Source: Henckelia pumila
Taxonomy: Eukaryota > Streptophyta > Magnoliopsida > Lamiales > Gesneriaceae
Assembly: GCF_033568475.1 (NCBI RefSeq)
Contig: NC_133123.1
Span: forward strand, 61,697,522 to 61,761,521
Length of the DNA stretch: 64,000 bases
Direction: 5' to 3'
Part shown: positions 1-12,165 of the stretch, piece after piece
Position numbering within the stretch: position 1 is the stretch's first letter
Layout of the letters: each line of letters starts with the position of its first letter
The notes under the pieces: generated by a model
Seen by the model: the letters and a program-made list of their open reading frames with translations, nothing else
Database searches by the model: none
What the model was told of the DNA's origin: nothing
Program-made: the position numbers and the translations under genes

Positions 1-155
1 ATACGCATTATAGGTATCGAGTGGAGCTTTGCATGAGCAGGCTGAAGCTCCAGTAACTCTCAGTCGATCGAAAGTTATGTCCGTTTGAAACTGCAGCTCC
101 TGTTCCTCCGATCCGCAATTCGAGAGACAAAAAAATAAAGAATTCATTCACTATT

Positions 156-274
156 GGATGCGATCATACCAACACTAATGCACCGGATCCCATCAGAACT
201 CCGAAGTCATGCGTGCTTGGGCAAGAGCAGTACTAGTATGGGTGACCCCTTGGTCAGTCCTCGTGTTGCACCCC
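156..274 (+). rRNA. 5S rRNA gene, copy 1 (T class)
   Basis: Starts GGATGCGATC. It differs from the array consensus at several places, including TAGTATGGG inside box C and TTGGTCAG after it, so it may be a weak or dead copy. Confidence 0.9.
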
Positions 275-673
275 TTTTTAATTAGTTTTTTTTTTCTTAC
301 TCGTACATCTTGTTCTTCCGATTCCTCTTCGTCCTATTTTCGACTCTTTCAGTCCAATCCACGGATAGAAAAGATGCAATAGACTGAATCACATGACGTG
401 AACGTGAGATCTAGGTGACGCGGGCCACTTCGGTGGGTCCCAACGCGCCCTACGGGAAAAATACCCCCAAAGACCATCTCCGGGTTTGAATTTGAGCTTC
501 TCCGTCTCTTAGACCGAGATACGCGCTGTAGGTATCGAGAAGAGCTTTGTGTGAGCAGGCTGAAGCTCCCGTAACTCTCAGCAGATCGATAGTTATGTCC
601 GTTTGAAACTATAGCTCCTGTTCCTCCGATCCGCAATTCGAGAGACAAAAAAATAAAGAATTCATTCACTGTT

Positions 674-792
674 GGGTGCGATCATACCAGTACTAATGCA
701 CCGGATCCCATCAGAACTCTGAAGTTAAGCGTGCTTCGGCGAGATCAGTACTAGGATGGATGACCCCCTGGGAAGTCCTCGTGTTGCACCCC
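674..792 (+). rRNA. 5S rRNA gene, copy 2 (A class)
   Basis: Differs in the control region (CTTCGGCGAGATCAG and GGATGGATGA). Followed by the CTTATTGTTTTT spacer type. Confidence 0.92.
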
Positions 793-1191
793 TTTGTCAT
801 TAATTTTTTTTTTCTTACTCGTACTTATTGTTTTTCCGATTCCTCGCCGTCCTATTTTCGACTCTTTCAGTCCAATCCGCGGATATAAAGAATGCAATAG
901 ACTTAATCACACGACGTGAACGTGCGATCTGGGTGACGCAGGCTGCTTCAATGGGTCCCAGCGCCCCCTACGGGAAAAACGCCCCGAAAGACCATCTCCG
1001 GGATGTAATTTGAGCGTCTCCGTCTCTTAGACCCATGAAACTTGCTGTAGGTATCGAGAGGAGCTTCGTGTGAACAGGCTGAAGCTCCCGTAACTCTTTG
1101 CCGATCGAAAGTTATGTCCGTTTGAAACTGCAGCTCCTGTTCCTCCGATCCGCAATTCGAGAGACAAAACAATAAAAATTCATTCACTATT

Positions 1192-1310
1192 GGGTGTGAT
1201 CATACCAGCACTAATGCATCGGATCCCATCAAAACTCCGAAGTTAAGCGTGCTTAGGCGAGAGCAATACTAGGATGGGTGACCCCCTGGGAAGTCGTCGT
1301 GTTGCACCCC
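1192..1310 (+). rRNA. 5S rRNA gene, copy 3 (A class)
   Basis: Box C is intact. Scattered changes include GGGTGTGATC at the start, GCATCGG, CTTAGGCGAG and GTCGTCG. Confidence 0.93.
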
Positions 1311-1711
1311 TTTTTTCATTAATTTCTTTTTTTATTACTTGTACTTCTTGTTCTTTCGATTCCTCGCCGTCCTATTTTCGACTCTTGCAGTCCAATCCGC
1401 GGATAGAAAAGATGCAATGAACTTAATTATACGATGTGAACGTGCGATCTGGGTGACGCGGGCCACTTCGGTGGGTCCCAGCGCGACATACGGGAAAAAT
1501 GCTTCGAAAGACCATCTCCGTTTTGGAATTTGAGTGTCTCCGTCTCTTTAACCGAGATACGTACTATAGGTATCGAGTGGAGCTTCACGTGAGAAGGCTG
1601 AAGCTCCAGTAACTCTCAGCCGATCGAAAGTTATGTCCGTTTGAAACTGCAGCTCCTGTTCCTCCGATCCGCAATTCGAGAGACAAAAAAATAAAGAATT
1701 TATTCACTGTT

Positions 1712-1829
1712 GGGTGTGATCATATCAGCACTAATGCACCGGATCTCATCAGAACTCCGAAGTTATGCGTGCTGGGCAAGAGCAGTAGTAGGATGGGTGA
1801 CCCCCTGGGAAGTCCTCGTGTTGCACCCT
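1712..1829 (+). rRNA. 5S rRNA gene, copy 4 (T class)
   Basis: One base shorter than the others, with GCTGGGCAAG in place of GCTTGGGCAAG, which alters the intermediate control element. Also has CAGTAGTAGG before box C. Confidence 0.9.
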
Positions 1830-2230
1830 TTTTTTTATTAATTTCTTTTTTTCTTACTCGTACATCTTGTTCTTTCGATTTCTCTCTATCCTATTTCCGA
1901 CTCTTTCAGTCCAATCCGCGGATAGAAAAGATGCAATAGACTGAATCACAGGACGTGAACGTGCGATCTGGGTGACGCGGGCCACTTCGGTGGGTCCCAG
2001 CACGCCCTACGGGAAAAATGCCCCCAAAGACAATCTCCGGGTTTGAATTTGAGCTTCTTCGTCTCTTAGACCGACATACACGTTGTAGGTATCGAGAAGA
2101 GCTTCGCGTGAGCAAGCTGAAGCTCCTGTAACTCTCAGCAGATCGAAAGTTATGTCCGTTTGAAACTGCAGCTCCTTTTCCTCCGATCCGCAATTCGAGA
2201 GACAAAATAATAAAATATTCATTCACTGTT

Positions 2231-2349
2231 GGGTGCGATCATACCAGCACTAATGCACCGGATCCCATCAAAACTCCGAAGTTAAGCGTGCTTGGGCGAG
2301 AGCAGTACTAGGATGTTTGACCCCCTGGGAAGTCCTCGTGTTGCACCCC
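2231..2349 (+). rRNA. 5S rRNA gene, copy 5 (A class)
   Basis: Near consensus except GATGTTTGACC in box C, two changes in a conserved promoter motif. Confidence 0.93.
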
Positions 2350-2748
2350 TTTTTCATTAATTTCTTTTTTTCTTATTCGTACTTCTAATTCTTTCGATTC
2401 CTCTCCGTCCTATTTCCGACTCTTTCAGTCCAATCCGCGGATAGAAAAGATGCAATAGACTGAATCACACGATGTGAACGTGCGATCTGGGTGACGCGGG
2501 CCACTTCGGTGGGTCCCAGCGCGACATACGGGAAAAATGACCCGAAAGACTATCTCCATTTTGGAATTTGAGCGTCTCTGTCTCTTAAACCGAGATACGC
2601 AATATAGGTATCGAGTTGAGCTTCGCGTGAGCAGGCTGAAGCTCCCGTAACTCTTAGCCGATCGAAAGTTATGTCCGTTTGAAACTGCATCTCCTGTTCC
2701 TTCGATCCGCAAGTCGAGAGACAAAACAATAAAAATTCATTCACTATT

Positions 2749-2867
2749 GGGTGCGATCATTCCAGCACAAATGCTCCGGATCGTATTAGAACTCCGAAGT
2801 TAAGCGTGCTTGTGGGAAAGCAGTACTAGGATGGGTGACCCCCTGGGGAAGTCTTCGTGTCGCACCC
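2749..2867 (+). rRNA. 5S rRNA gene, copy 6 (A class, degenerate)
   Basis: One of the most diverged copies: ATTCCAGCACAAATGCTCC, GATCGTATTAG and CTTGTGGGAAAGC, plus an extra G after box C. The spacer that follows lacks about 46 bp, giving the shortest unit (473 bp). Probably a 5S pseudogene. Confidence 0.85.
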
Positions 2868-3221
2868 TTTTTTTCAATAATTTCTTTTTTTCTTACTCGT
2901 ACTTCTTGTTCTTTCGATTCCTCGCCGTCCTATTTCCGACTCTTGCATTCCAATCCGCAGATAGAAAAGAAGCAATAAACTTAATCATACGATGTGAACG
3001 TGCGATCTGGATGACGCGGGCCGCTTCGGTGGGTCCCAGCACGACATACGAGAAACATTCCCTGAAAGACTATCTCTATTTTGGAATTTGAGCTTTGTGT
3101 GAGCAGGCCGAAGCTCCAGTAACTCTCAGCCGATCGAAAGTTATGTCCGTTTGAAACTGCAGCTCCTGTTCCTCCGATCCGCAATTCAAGAGACAAAAAA
3201 ATAAAAAAATCAGTCACTGTT

Positions 3222-3340
3222 GGGTGCGATCATACCAGCACTAATGCACCGGATCCCATCAGAACTCCGAAGTTATGCGTACTTGGGCAAGAGAAATACT
3301 TGGATAGGTGACCCCCTTGGAAGTCCTCGTGTTGCACCCT
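3222..3340 (+). rRNA. 5S rRNA gene, copy 7 (T class, degenerate)
   Basis: Control region heavily changed (GCGTACTTGGGCAAGAGAAA and CTTGGATAGGTGACC). Likely non-functional. Confidence 0.85.
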
Positions 3341-3741
3341 TTTTTTTATTAGTTTCTTTTTTTCTTGCTCGTACAGCTTGTTCTTCCGATTCCTCTCCGT
3401 CCTATTTCCGAATCTTTCAATCCAATCCGCAGATAGAAAAGATGCAATAGACTGAATCACAGGACGTGAACGTGCGATCTGGGTGACGCGGGCCACTTCT
3501 GTGGGTCCCAGCACGCCCTACGGGAAAAATGCCCCCAAAGACAATCTCCGGGTTTGAATTTGAGCTTCTTTGTCTCTTAGACCGACATACGCGTTGTAGG
3601 TATCGAGAAAAGCTTCGCGTGAGCAAGCTGAAGCTCCCGTAACTCTCAGCAGATCGAAAGTTATGTCCGTTTGGAACTGCAGCTCCTTTTCCTCCGATCC
3701 ACAATTCGAGAGACAAAACAATAAAATATTCACTCACTGTT

Positions 3742-3860
3742 GGGTGCAATCATTCCAGCACTAATGCACCGGATCCCATCGAAACTCCGAAGTTAAGCGC
3801 GCATGGGCGAGAGCAGTACGAGGATGGGTGACCCCCTGGGAAGTCATCGTGTTGCACCTC
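3742..3860 (+). rRNA. 5S rRNA gene, copy 8 (A class)
   Basis: About eight scattered changes (GGGTGCAATCATTCC, ATCGAAACT, GCGCGCATGGG, TACGAGG). Box C is intact. Confidence 0.9.
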
Positions 3861-4260
3861 TTTTTCATTAATTTCTTTTTTTCTTACTCGTACTTCTAAT
3901 TCTTTTGATTCTTCTCCGTCCTATTTCCGACTTTTTCAGTCCAATCCGCGGATAGAAAATATGCAATAGACTGAATCATACAATGTGAACGTGCGATCTG
4001 GGTGAAGCGGGCCGCTTCGGTGGGTCCCAGTGCGACATACGGGAAAAATGCCCCGAAAGACCATCTTCGTTTTGGAATTTGAGCGTCTCCGTCTCTTTAA
4101 CCTAGATATGCACTATAGGTATCGAGTGGAGCTTCGCGTGAGCCGGTTGAAGCTCCAGTAACTCTCAGCCGATCGAAAGTTATGTCCGTTTGAAACTTCA
4201 GCTCCTGTTCCTCCGATCCGCAATTCGAGAGACAAAAAAATAAAGAATTCATTCACTATT

Positions 4261-4379
4261 GGGTGCGATCATACCAGCACTAATGCACCAGATCCCATCA
4301 GAACTCCGAAGTTATGCGTGCTTGGGCAAGAGCAGTACTAGGATGGGTGACCCCCTGGGAATTCCTCGTGTTGCACCCC
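4261..4379 (+). rRNA. 5S rRNA gene, copy 9 (T class)
   Basis: Typical T-class copy. Only CACCAGATCC and GGGAATTCC differ further from the consensus. Confidence 0.94.
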
Positions 4380-4781
4380 TTTTTTAATTAGTTTCTTTTT
4401 TTCTTACTCGTACATCTTGTTCTTTCGATTCCTCTTCGTTCTATTTCTGACTCTTTCAGTCCAATCCACGGATAGAAAAGATGCAATAGACTGAATCACA
4501 TGATGTGAACGTGCGATCTGGGTGACGCGGGCCACTTCAGTGGGTCCCAGCGCGCCCTAAGGGGAAAAATACCCTCAAAGACCATCTCCGGGTTTGAATT
4601 TGAGCTTCTCCGTCTCTTAGACCGAGATACGCGCTGTAGGTATCGAGAAGAGCTTCGTGTGAGAAGGCTAAAGCTCCCGTAACTCTCACCAGATCGAAAG
4701 TTATGTCCGTTTGAAACTGCAGCTCATGTTCCTCCGATCCGCATTTCGAAGGAAAAAAAAATAAAGAATTCATTTATTGTT

Positions 4782-4900
4782 GGGTGTGATCATACTAGTA
4801 CTAATGCACCGGATCCCATCTGAACTCCGAAGTTAAGCGTGCTTGGGCGAGAGCAGTACTAGGATGGGTGATCCCCTGGGAAGTCCTCGTGTTGCACTCT
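4782..4900 (+). rRNA. 5S rRNA gene, copy 10 (A class)
   Basis: Shares the TTGCACTC 3' end and the CTTCTTGTTTTT spacer with copy 11, so the two look like a recent unit duplication. Confidence 0.93.
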
Positions 4901-5297
4901 TTTTTCATTAATTTCTTTTTTTCTTACTCGTACTTCTTGTTTTTCCGATTCCTCGCCGTCCTATTTCCGACTCTTTCAGTCCAATCCGCGGATAGAAAAG
5001 ATGCAATAGACTTAATCACACGATGTGAATGTGCGATCTGGGTGATGCAGGCCGCTTCAGTGGGTCCCAGCGCCCTACGGGAAAAACGCCCCGAAAGACC
5101 ATCTCCGGGTTGTAATTTGAGCGTCTCCGTCTCTTAGACCGAGATACTTGCTGTAGGTATCGAGAGGAGCTTCGTGTGAACAGGCTGAAGCTCCCGTAAC
5201 TCTTAGCCGATCGAAAGTTATGTCCGTTTGAAACTGCCGCTCCTGTTCCTCCGATCCGCAATTCGAGAGACATAACAATAAAAATTCATTCACTATT

Positions 5298-5416
5298 GGG
5301 TACGATCATACCAGCACTAATGCACCGGATCCCATCAGAACTCCGAAGTTAAGCGTGCTTGGGCGAGAGCAGTACTAGGATGGGTGACCCCCTGGGAAGT
5401 CCTCGTGTTGCACTCT
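5298..5416 (+). rRNA. 5S rRNA gene, copy 11 (A class)
   Basis: Nearly consensus; differs only by GGGTACGATC and the TTGCACTC end. Confidence 0.95.
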
Positions 5417-5816
5417 TTTTTCATTAATTTCTTTTTTTCTTACTCGTACTTCTTGTTTTTCCGATTCCTCGCCGTCCTATTTCCGACTCTTCCAGTCCAA
5501 TTCGCGGATAGAAAAGATGCAATAGACTTAATCACACGATGTGAATGTGCGATCTGGGTGATGCAGGCCGCTTCAGTGGGTCCCAGCGCGCCCTACAGGA
5601 AAAACGCCCCGAAAGACCATCTCCGGGTTGTAATTTGAGCGCCTCCGTCTCTTTAACCGAGATACGCACTATAGGTATCGAGTGGAGCTTCGCGTGAGCA
5701 GGCTGAAGCTCTAGTAACACTCAGCCGATCGAAAGTTATGTCCGTTTGAAACTGCAGCTCCTGTTCCTCCGATCCGCAATTCGAGAGACAAAAAAATAAA
5801 GAATTTATTCACTGTT

Positions 5817-5934
5817 GGGTGCGATCATACCAGAACTAATGCACTGGATCCCATCAAAACTCCAAAGTTATGCGTGCTTGGCAAGAGCAGTACTAGGATG
5901 GGTGACCCCCTGGGAAGTCCTCGTGTTGCACCCT
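5817..5934 (+). rRNA. 5S rRNA gene, copy 12 (T class)
   Basis: One base shorter in the control region (GCTTGGCAAG). Also has CAGAACTAATGCACTGG and CTCCAAAG. Confidence 0.91.
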
Positions 5935-6335
5935 TTTTTTTATTAGTTTCTTTTTTTCTTACTCGTATATCTTGTTCTTCCGATTCCTCTCCGTCCTATT
6001 TCCGACTCTTTCAGTCCAATCCGCAGATAAAAAAGATGCAATAGACTGAATCACAGGACGTGAACGTCCGATCTGGGTGACTCGGGCCACTTCGGTGGGT
6101 CCCAGCATGCCCTACGGGAAAAATGCCCCCAAAGACAATCTCCGGGTTTGAATTTGAGCTTCTCCATCTCTTAGACCGACATACGCGTTGTAGGTATCGA
6201 GAAGAGCTTCGCGTGAGCAAGCTGAAGCTCCCGTAACTCTCAGCAGATCGAAAGTTATGTCCGTTTGAAACTGTAGCTCTTTTTTCTTCGATCCGCAATT
6301 CGAGAGACAAAACAATAAAATATTCATTCATTGTT

Positions 6336-6454
6336 GGGTGCGATCATACCAGCACTAATGCACCGGATCCCATCAGAACTCTGAAGTTATGCGTGCTTGG
6401 GCAAGAGCAGTACTAGGATGGGTGACCCCCTGGGAAGTCCTCGTGTTGCACCAC
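6336..6454 (+). rRNA. 5S rRNA gene, copy 13 (T class)
   Basis: Differs from the T-class pattern only by CTCTGAAG and the CACCAC end. First of two adjacent T-class units. Confidence 0.94.
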
Positions 6455-6854
6455 TTTTTTAATTAGTTTCTTTTTTTCTTACTCGTACATCTTGTTCTTC
6501 CGATACCTCTCCGTCCTATTTACGACTCTTTCAGTCCAATCCACAGATAGAAAAGATGCAATAGACTGAACCACACGACATAAACATGCGATCTGGGTGA
6601 CGCGGGCCACTTCGATGGGTCCTAGCGCACCCTACGAGAAACATGCCCCCAAAGACCATCTTCGGGTTTGAATTTGAGCTTCTCCGTCTCTTAGACCAAG
6701 ATATGCGTTGTAGGTATCGAGAAGAGCTTCGCGTGAGCAGGCTGAAGCTCTCGTAACTCTCAACAGATCGAAAGTTATGTCAGTTTGAAACTGCAGCTCC
6801 TGTTCCTCCGATCCGCAATTCAAGAGACAAAAAATAAAGAATTCATTCACTGTT

Positions 6855-6974
6855 GGGTGCGATCATACCAGCACTAATGCACTGGATCCCATCAGAACTC
6901 CAAAGTTATGCGTGCTTGGGCAAGAGCAGTACTAGGATGGGTGACCCCCCTGGGAAGTCCTCGTGTTGCACCCT
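6855..6974 (+). rRNA. 5S rRNA gene, copy 14 (T class)
   Basis: Carries one extra C in the C-run after box C, and shares GCACTGG and CTCCAAAG with copy 12. Confidence 0.92.
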
Positions 6975-7375
6975 TTTTTTTATTAGTTTCTTTTTTTCTT
7001 ACTCGTACATCTTGTTCTTCCGATTCCTCTCCGTCCTATTTCCGACTCTTTCAGTCCAATCCGCGGATAGAAAAGATGCAATAGACTGAATCACAAGACG
7101 TGAACGTGCGATCTGGGTGACGCGGGCCACTTCGGTGGGTCCCAGCACGCCCCAAGGGAAAAATGCCCCCAAAGACAATCTCCGGGTTTGAATTTGAGCT
7201 TCTCCGTCTCTTAGACCGACATACGCATTGTAGGTATCAAGAAGAGCTTCGCGTGAGCATGCTAAAGCTCCCGTAACTCTCAGCAGATCGAAAGTTATGT
7301 CCGTTTGAAACTGCAGCTCCTTTTCCTCCGATCCGCAATTCGAGAGACAAAACAATAAAATATTCATTCACTGTT

Positions 7376-7494
7376 GGGTGCGATCATACCAGCACTAATG
7401 CACCGGATCCCATCAGAACTCCGAAGTTAAGCGTGTTTGGGCGAGAGCAGTACTAGGATGGTTGACCCCCTGGGAAGTCCTCGTGTTGCACCCT
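7376..7494 (+). rRNA. 5S rRNA gene, copy 15 (A class)
   Basis: Changes GCGTGTTTGGG and GATGGTTGACC. The spacer behind it is of the CATCTTG type normally found with T-class genes. Confidence 0.93.
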
Positions 7495-7894
7495 TTTTTT
7501 ATTAATTTCTTTTTTTCTTACTCGTACATCTTGTTCTTCCTATTCCTTTTCGTCCTATTTTCGACTCTTTCAGTCCAATCCGCGGATAGAAAAAATGCAA
7601 TAGGCTGAATCACAGGACGTGAACGTGCGATCTGGGTGAAACGGGCCACTTCGGTGGGTCCCAGCACGCACTACTGGAAAAATGCCCCCAAAGACAATCT
7701 CCGGGTTTGAATTTGAGTTTATCCGTCTCTTAGACCGACATACGCATTGTAGGTATCGAGAAGAGCTTCGCGTGAGCAAGGTGAAGCTCCCGTAACTCTC
7801 AGCAGATCGAAAGTTATGTCCGTTTGAAACTGCAGCTCCATTTCCTCGGATCCGCAATTCGAGAGACAAAACAATAAAATATTCATTCATTGTT

Positions 7895-8013
7895 GGGTGC
7901 GATCATACCAGCACTAATGCACCGGATCCCATCAGAACTTTGAAGTTAAGTGTGCTTGGGTGAGAGCAGTACTTGGATGGGTGACTCCCTGGGAAGTCCT
8001 CGTGTTGCACCCA
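7895..8013 (+). rRNA. 5S rRNA gene, copy 16 (A class)
   Basis: Carries TTAAGTGTG and GTGACTCCC, both shared with copy 24, and AATATACTG in its spacer, also as in copy 24. Confidence 0.92.
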
Positions 8014-8414
8014 TTTTTCATTAATTTCTTTGTTTCTTACTCGTACTTCTAATTCTAATAAATTCTTCTCCGTCCTATTTTTGACTCTTTCAGTCTAATC
8101 CGCGGATAGAAAAGATGCAATATACTGAATCACATGACGTGAACGTGCGATCTGGGTGACGCGGGCCACTTCGGTGGGTCCCAGTGCGCCCTACGGGAAA
8201 AATGCCCCCAAAGACCATCTCCGGATTTTAATTTGAGCTTCTTCGTCTCTTAGACTGAGATACGCGCTGTAGGTATCGGGAAGAGCTTTGCGTGAGCAGG
8301 CTGAAGCTCCCGTAACTCTCAGCAGATCAAAAGTTATGTCCGTTTGAAACTGAAGCTCCTGTTCCTCCGATCCGCAATTCGAGAGACAAAAAAATAAAGA
8401 ATTCATTCACTGTT

Positions 8415-8533
8415 GGGTGCGATCATACCAGTACTAATGCACCAGATCCCATCAGAACTCCGAAGTTATGCGTGCTTGGGCAAGAGCAGTACTAGGATGG
8501 GTGACCCCCTGGGAAGTCTTCGTGTTGCACCCC
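8415..8533 (+). rRNA. 5S rRNA gene, copy 17 (T class)
   Basis: Clean T-class gene with CAGTACTAATGCACCAG and GTCTTCG as its only further changes. Confidence 0.94.
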
Positions 8534-8934
8534 TTTTTTAATTAGTTTCTTTTTTTCTTACTCGTACATCTTGTTCTTTCGATTCCTCTCCGTCCTATTT
8601 CCGACTCTTTCAGTCCAATCCACGGATAGAAAAGATGCAATAGACTGAATCACACGACATGGACGTGCGATCTAAGTGACGCGGGCCACTTCGGTGGGTC
8701 CCAGTGAGCCCTAAGAGAAAAATGCCCCCAAAAACCATCTCCGGGTTTGAATTTGAGCTTCTCCGTCTCTTAGACCGAGATACGCGCTGTAGGTATCGAG
8801 AAGAGCTTCGCGTGAGCAGGCTGAAGCTCCCGTAACTCTCAGCAGATCGAAAGTTATGTCCGTTTTAAACTGCAGCTCCTGTTCCTCCGATCCGCAATTC
8901 CAGAGACAAAAAAATAAAGAATTGATTCACTATT

Positions 8935-9053
8935 GGGTGCGATCATACCAGTACTAATGCACCGGATCCCATCAGAACTCCGAAATCAAGCGTGCTTGGG
9001 CGAGAGCAGTACTAGGATGGGTGACCCCTTGGGAAGTCCTCGTGTTGCACCCC
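8935..9053 (+). rRNA. 5S rRNA gene, copy 18 (A class)
   Basis: Has GAAATCAAGCG and GACCCCTTGGG. First unit of a three-unit block repeated at copies 21-23. Confidence 0.93.
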
Positions 9054-9452
9054 TTTTTCATTAATTTCTTTTTTTCTTACTCGTACTTCTTGTTTTTCCG
9101 ATTCCTCGCCGTCCTATTTCCGACTCTTTCAGTCCAATCCGCGGATAGAAAAGATGCAATAGAGTTAATCACACGACGTTAACGTGCGATCTGGGTGACG
9201 CAGGCCGCTTCAGTGGGTCCCAGCGCGCCCTACGGGAAAAATGCCCTGAAAGACCAGCTCCGGTTTTTAATTTGAGCGTCTTCGTCTCTTAGACCGAGAT
9301 ACTTGCTGTAGGTATCGAGAGGAGCTCCGTGTGAACAGGCTGAAGCTCCCGTAACTCTTAGCCGATTGAAAGTTATGTCCGTTTGAAACTGCAGCTCCTG
9401 TTCCTCCGATCCGCAATTCGAGAGACAAAAAAATAAAAATTCATTCACTATT

Positions 9453-9571
9453 GGGTTCGATCATACCAGCACTAATGCACCGGATCCCATTAGAACTTCG
9501 AAGTTAAGCGTGCTTGGGCGAGAGCAGTATTAGGGTGGGTGACCCCCTGGGAAGTCCTCGTGTTGCACCTT
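9453..9571 (+). rRNA. 5S rRNA gene, copy 19 (A class, T-type spacer)
   Basis: Starts GGGTTCGATC and has CCCATTAGAAC and AGTATTAGGGTGG. Twin of copy 22. An A-class gene followed by the T-class spacer, so it looks recombinant. Confidence 0.92.
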
Positions 9572-9971
9572 TTTTTTATTAGTTTCTTTTTTTCTTACTC
9601 GTACATCTTGTTCTTCCGATTCCTCTCCGTCCTATTTCCGACTCTTTCAGTCCAATCCGCGGATAGAAAATATGCAATAGACTGAATCACAGGACGTGAA
9701 CGTGCGATCTGGGTGACGCGGGCCACTTCGGTGGGTCCCAACACGCCCTACGAGAAAAATGCCCCCAAATACAATCTCCTGGTTTGAATTTGAGCTTCTC
9801 CTTCTCTTAGACCGACATATGCGTTGTAGGTATCGAGAAGAGCTTCGCGTGAGCAAGCTGAAGCTCCCGTAACTCTCAGCAGATCGAAAGTTATGTCCGT
9901 TTGAAACTGCAGCTCCTTTTCCTTCGATTCGCAATTCGAGAGACAAAACAATAAAATATTCATTCATTGTT

Positions 9972-10090
9972 GGGTGCGATCATACCAGCACTAATGCAAC
10001 GGATCCCATCAGAACTCCGAAGTTATGCGTGTTTGGGCAAGAGCAGTACTAGGATGGGTAACCCCCTGGGAAGTCCTCGTGTTGCACCCT
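9972..10090 (+). rRNA. 5S rRNA gene, copy 20 (T class)
   Basis: Box C reads GATGGGTAACC, shared only with copy 23. Confidence 0.92.
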
Positions 10091-10490
10091 TTTTTTATTA
10101 GTTTCTTTTTTTATTACTCGTAAATCTTGTTCTTTCGATTCCTCTCCGTCCAATTTCCGACTCTTTCAGTCCAATCCGCGGATAGAAAAGATGCAATAGA
10201 CTGAATCACAGGACGTGAACGTGCGATCTGGGTGACGCGGGCCACTTTGGTGGGTCCCAGCATGCCCTACGGGAAAAATGCCCCCAAAGACAATCTTCGA
10301 GTTTGAATTTGAGCTTCTCCATCTCTTAGACCGACATACGCGTTGTAAGTATCGAGAAGAGCTTCGCGTGAGCAAGCTGAAGCTCCCGTAACTCTCAGCA
10401 GATCGAAAGTTATGTCCGTTTGAAACTGCAGCTCCTTTTCCTCCGATCCGCAATTCGAGAGACAAAAAAATAAAATATGCATTCATTGTA

Positions 10491-10609
10491 GGGTGCGATC
10501 ATACCAGCACTAATGCACCGGATCCCATCAGAACTCCGAAGTCAAGCGTGCTTGGGCGAGAGCAGTACTAGGATGGGTGACCCCTTGGAAAGTCCTCGTG
10601 TTGCACCCC
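10491..10609 (+). rRNA. 5S rRNA gene, copy 21 (A class)
   Basis: GAAGTCAAGCG and GACCCCTTGGAAAG. Repeats copy 18, including the unusual GAGTTAATC in the spacer. Confidence 0.93.
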
Positions 10610-11008
10610 TTTTTCATTAATTTCTTTTTTTCTTACTCGTACTTCTTGTTTTTCCGATTCCTCGCCGTCCTATTTCCGACTCTTTCAGTCCAATCCGCGG
10701 ATAGAAAAGATGCAATAGAGTTAATCACACGACGTTAACATGCGATCTGGGTGACGCAGGCCGCTTCAGTGGGTCCCAGCACGCCCTACGGGAAAAATGC
10801 CCTGAAAGACCAGCTCCGGTTTGTAATTTGAGCGTCTTCGTCTCTTAGACCGAGATACTTGCTGTAGGTATCGAGAGGAGCTCCGTGTGAACAGGCTGAA
10901 GCTCCCGTAACTCTTAGCCGATCGAAAGTTATGTCCGTTTGAAACTGCAGCTCCTGTTCCTCCGATCCGCAATTCGAGAGACAAAACAATAAAAATTCAT
11001 TCACTATT

Positions 11009-11127
11009 GGGTTCGATCAAACCAGCACTAATGCACCGGATCCCATTAGAACTCCGAAGTGAAGCGTGCTTGGGCGAGAGCAGTATTAGGATGGGTGACC
11101 CCCTGGGAAGTCCTTGTGTTGCACCTT
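11009..11127 (+). rRNA. 5S rRNA gene, copy 22 (A class, T-type spacer)
   Basis: Repeats copy 19 (GGGTTCGATC, CCCATTAGAAC, AGTATTAGG) with further changes GATCAAACC and AGTGAAGCG. Confidence 0.92.
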
Positions 11128-11527
11128 TTTTTTATTAGTTTCTTTTTTTCTTACTCGTACATCTTGTTCTTCCGATTCCTCTCCGTCCTATTTCCGACTC
11201 TTTCAATCCAATCCGTGGATAGAAAAGATGCAATAGACTGAATCACATGACGTGAACGTGCGATCTGGGTGACGCGGGCCACTTCGATGGGTCCCAACAC
11301 GCCCTACGGGAAAAATGCCCCCAAAGACAATCTCCTGGTTTGAATTTGAGCTTCTCCGTCTCTTAGACCGACATATGCGTTGTAGGTATCGAGAAGAGCT
11401 TCGCGTGAGCAAGCTGAAGCTCCCGTAACTCTCAGCAGATCGAAAGTTATGTCCGTTTGAAACTGCAGCTCCTTTTCCTTCGATTCGCAATTCGAGAGAC
11501 AAAACAATAAAATATTTATTCACTGTT

Positions 11528-11646
11528 GGGTGCGATCATACCAGCACTAATGCACCGGATCCCATCAGAACTCCGAAGTTATGCGTGCTTGGGCAAGAGC
11601 AGTACTAGGATGGGTAACCCCCTGGGAAGTCCTCGTGTTGCAACCT
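11528..11646 (+). rRNA. 5S rRNA gene, copy 23 (T class)
   Basis: Box C GATGGGTAACC as in copy 20, and a changed 3' end, TTGCAACC. Confidence 0.92.
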
Positions 11647-12046
11647 TTTTTTATTAGTTTCTTTTTTTCTTACTCGTACATCTTGTTCTTCCGATTCCTC
11701 TCCGTCCAATTTTCGACTCTTTCAGTCCAATCCGCGGATAGAAAAGATGCAATAGACTGAATCACAGGACGTGAACGTGCGATCTGGGTGACGCGGGTCA
11801 CTTCGGTGGGTCCCAGCACGCCCTACGGGAAAAATGCCCCCAAAGACAATCTCCGAGTTTGAATTTGAGCTTCTCCATCTCTTAGACCGACATACGCGTT
11901 GTAAGTATCGAGAAGAGCTTTGCGTGAGCAAGCTGAAGCTCCCGTAACTCTCAGCAGATCGAAAGATATGTCCGTTTGAAACTGCAGCTCTTTTTCCTCC
12001 GATCCGCAATTCGAGAGACAAAACAATAAAATATTCATTCATTGTA

Positions 12047-12165
12047 GGGTGCGATCATACCAGCACTAATGCACCGGATCACATCAGAACTCTGAAGTTA
12101 AGTGTGCTTGGGCTAGAGCAGTACTAGGATGGGTGACTCCCTGGGAAGTACTCGTGTTGCACCCC
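12047..12165 (+). rRNA. 5S rRNA gene, copy 24 (A class)
   Basis: GATCACATC, TTAAGTGTG, GGGCTAGAG and GTGACTCCC; related to copy 16. Confidence 0.92.
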
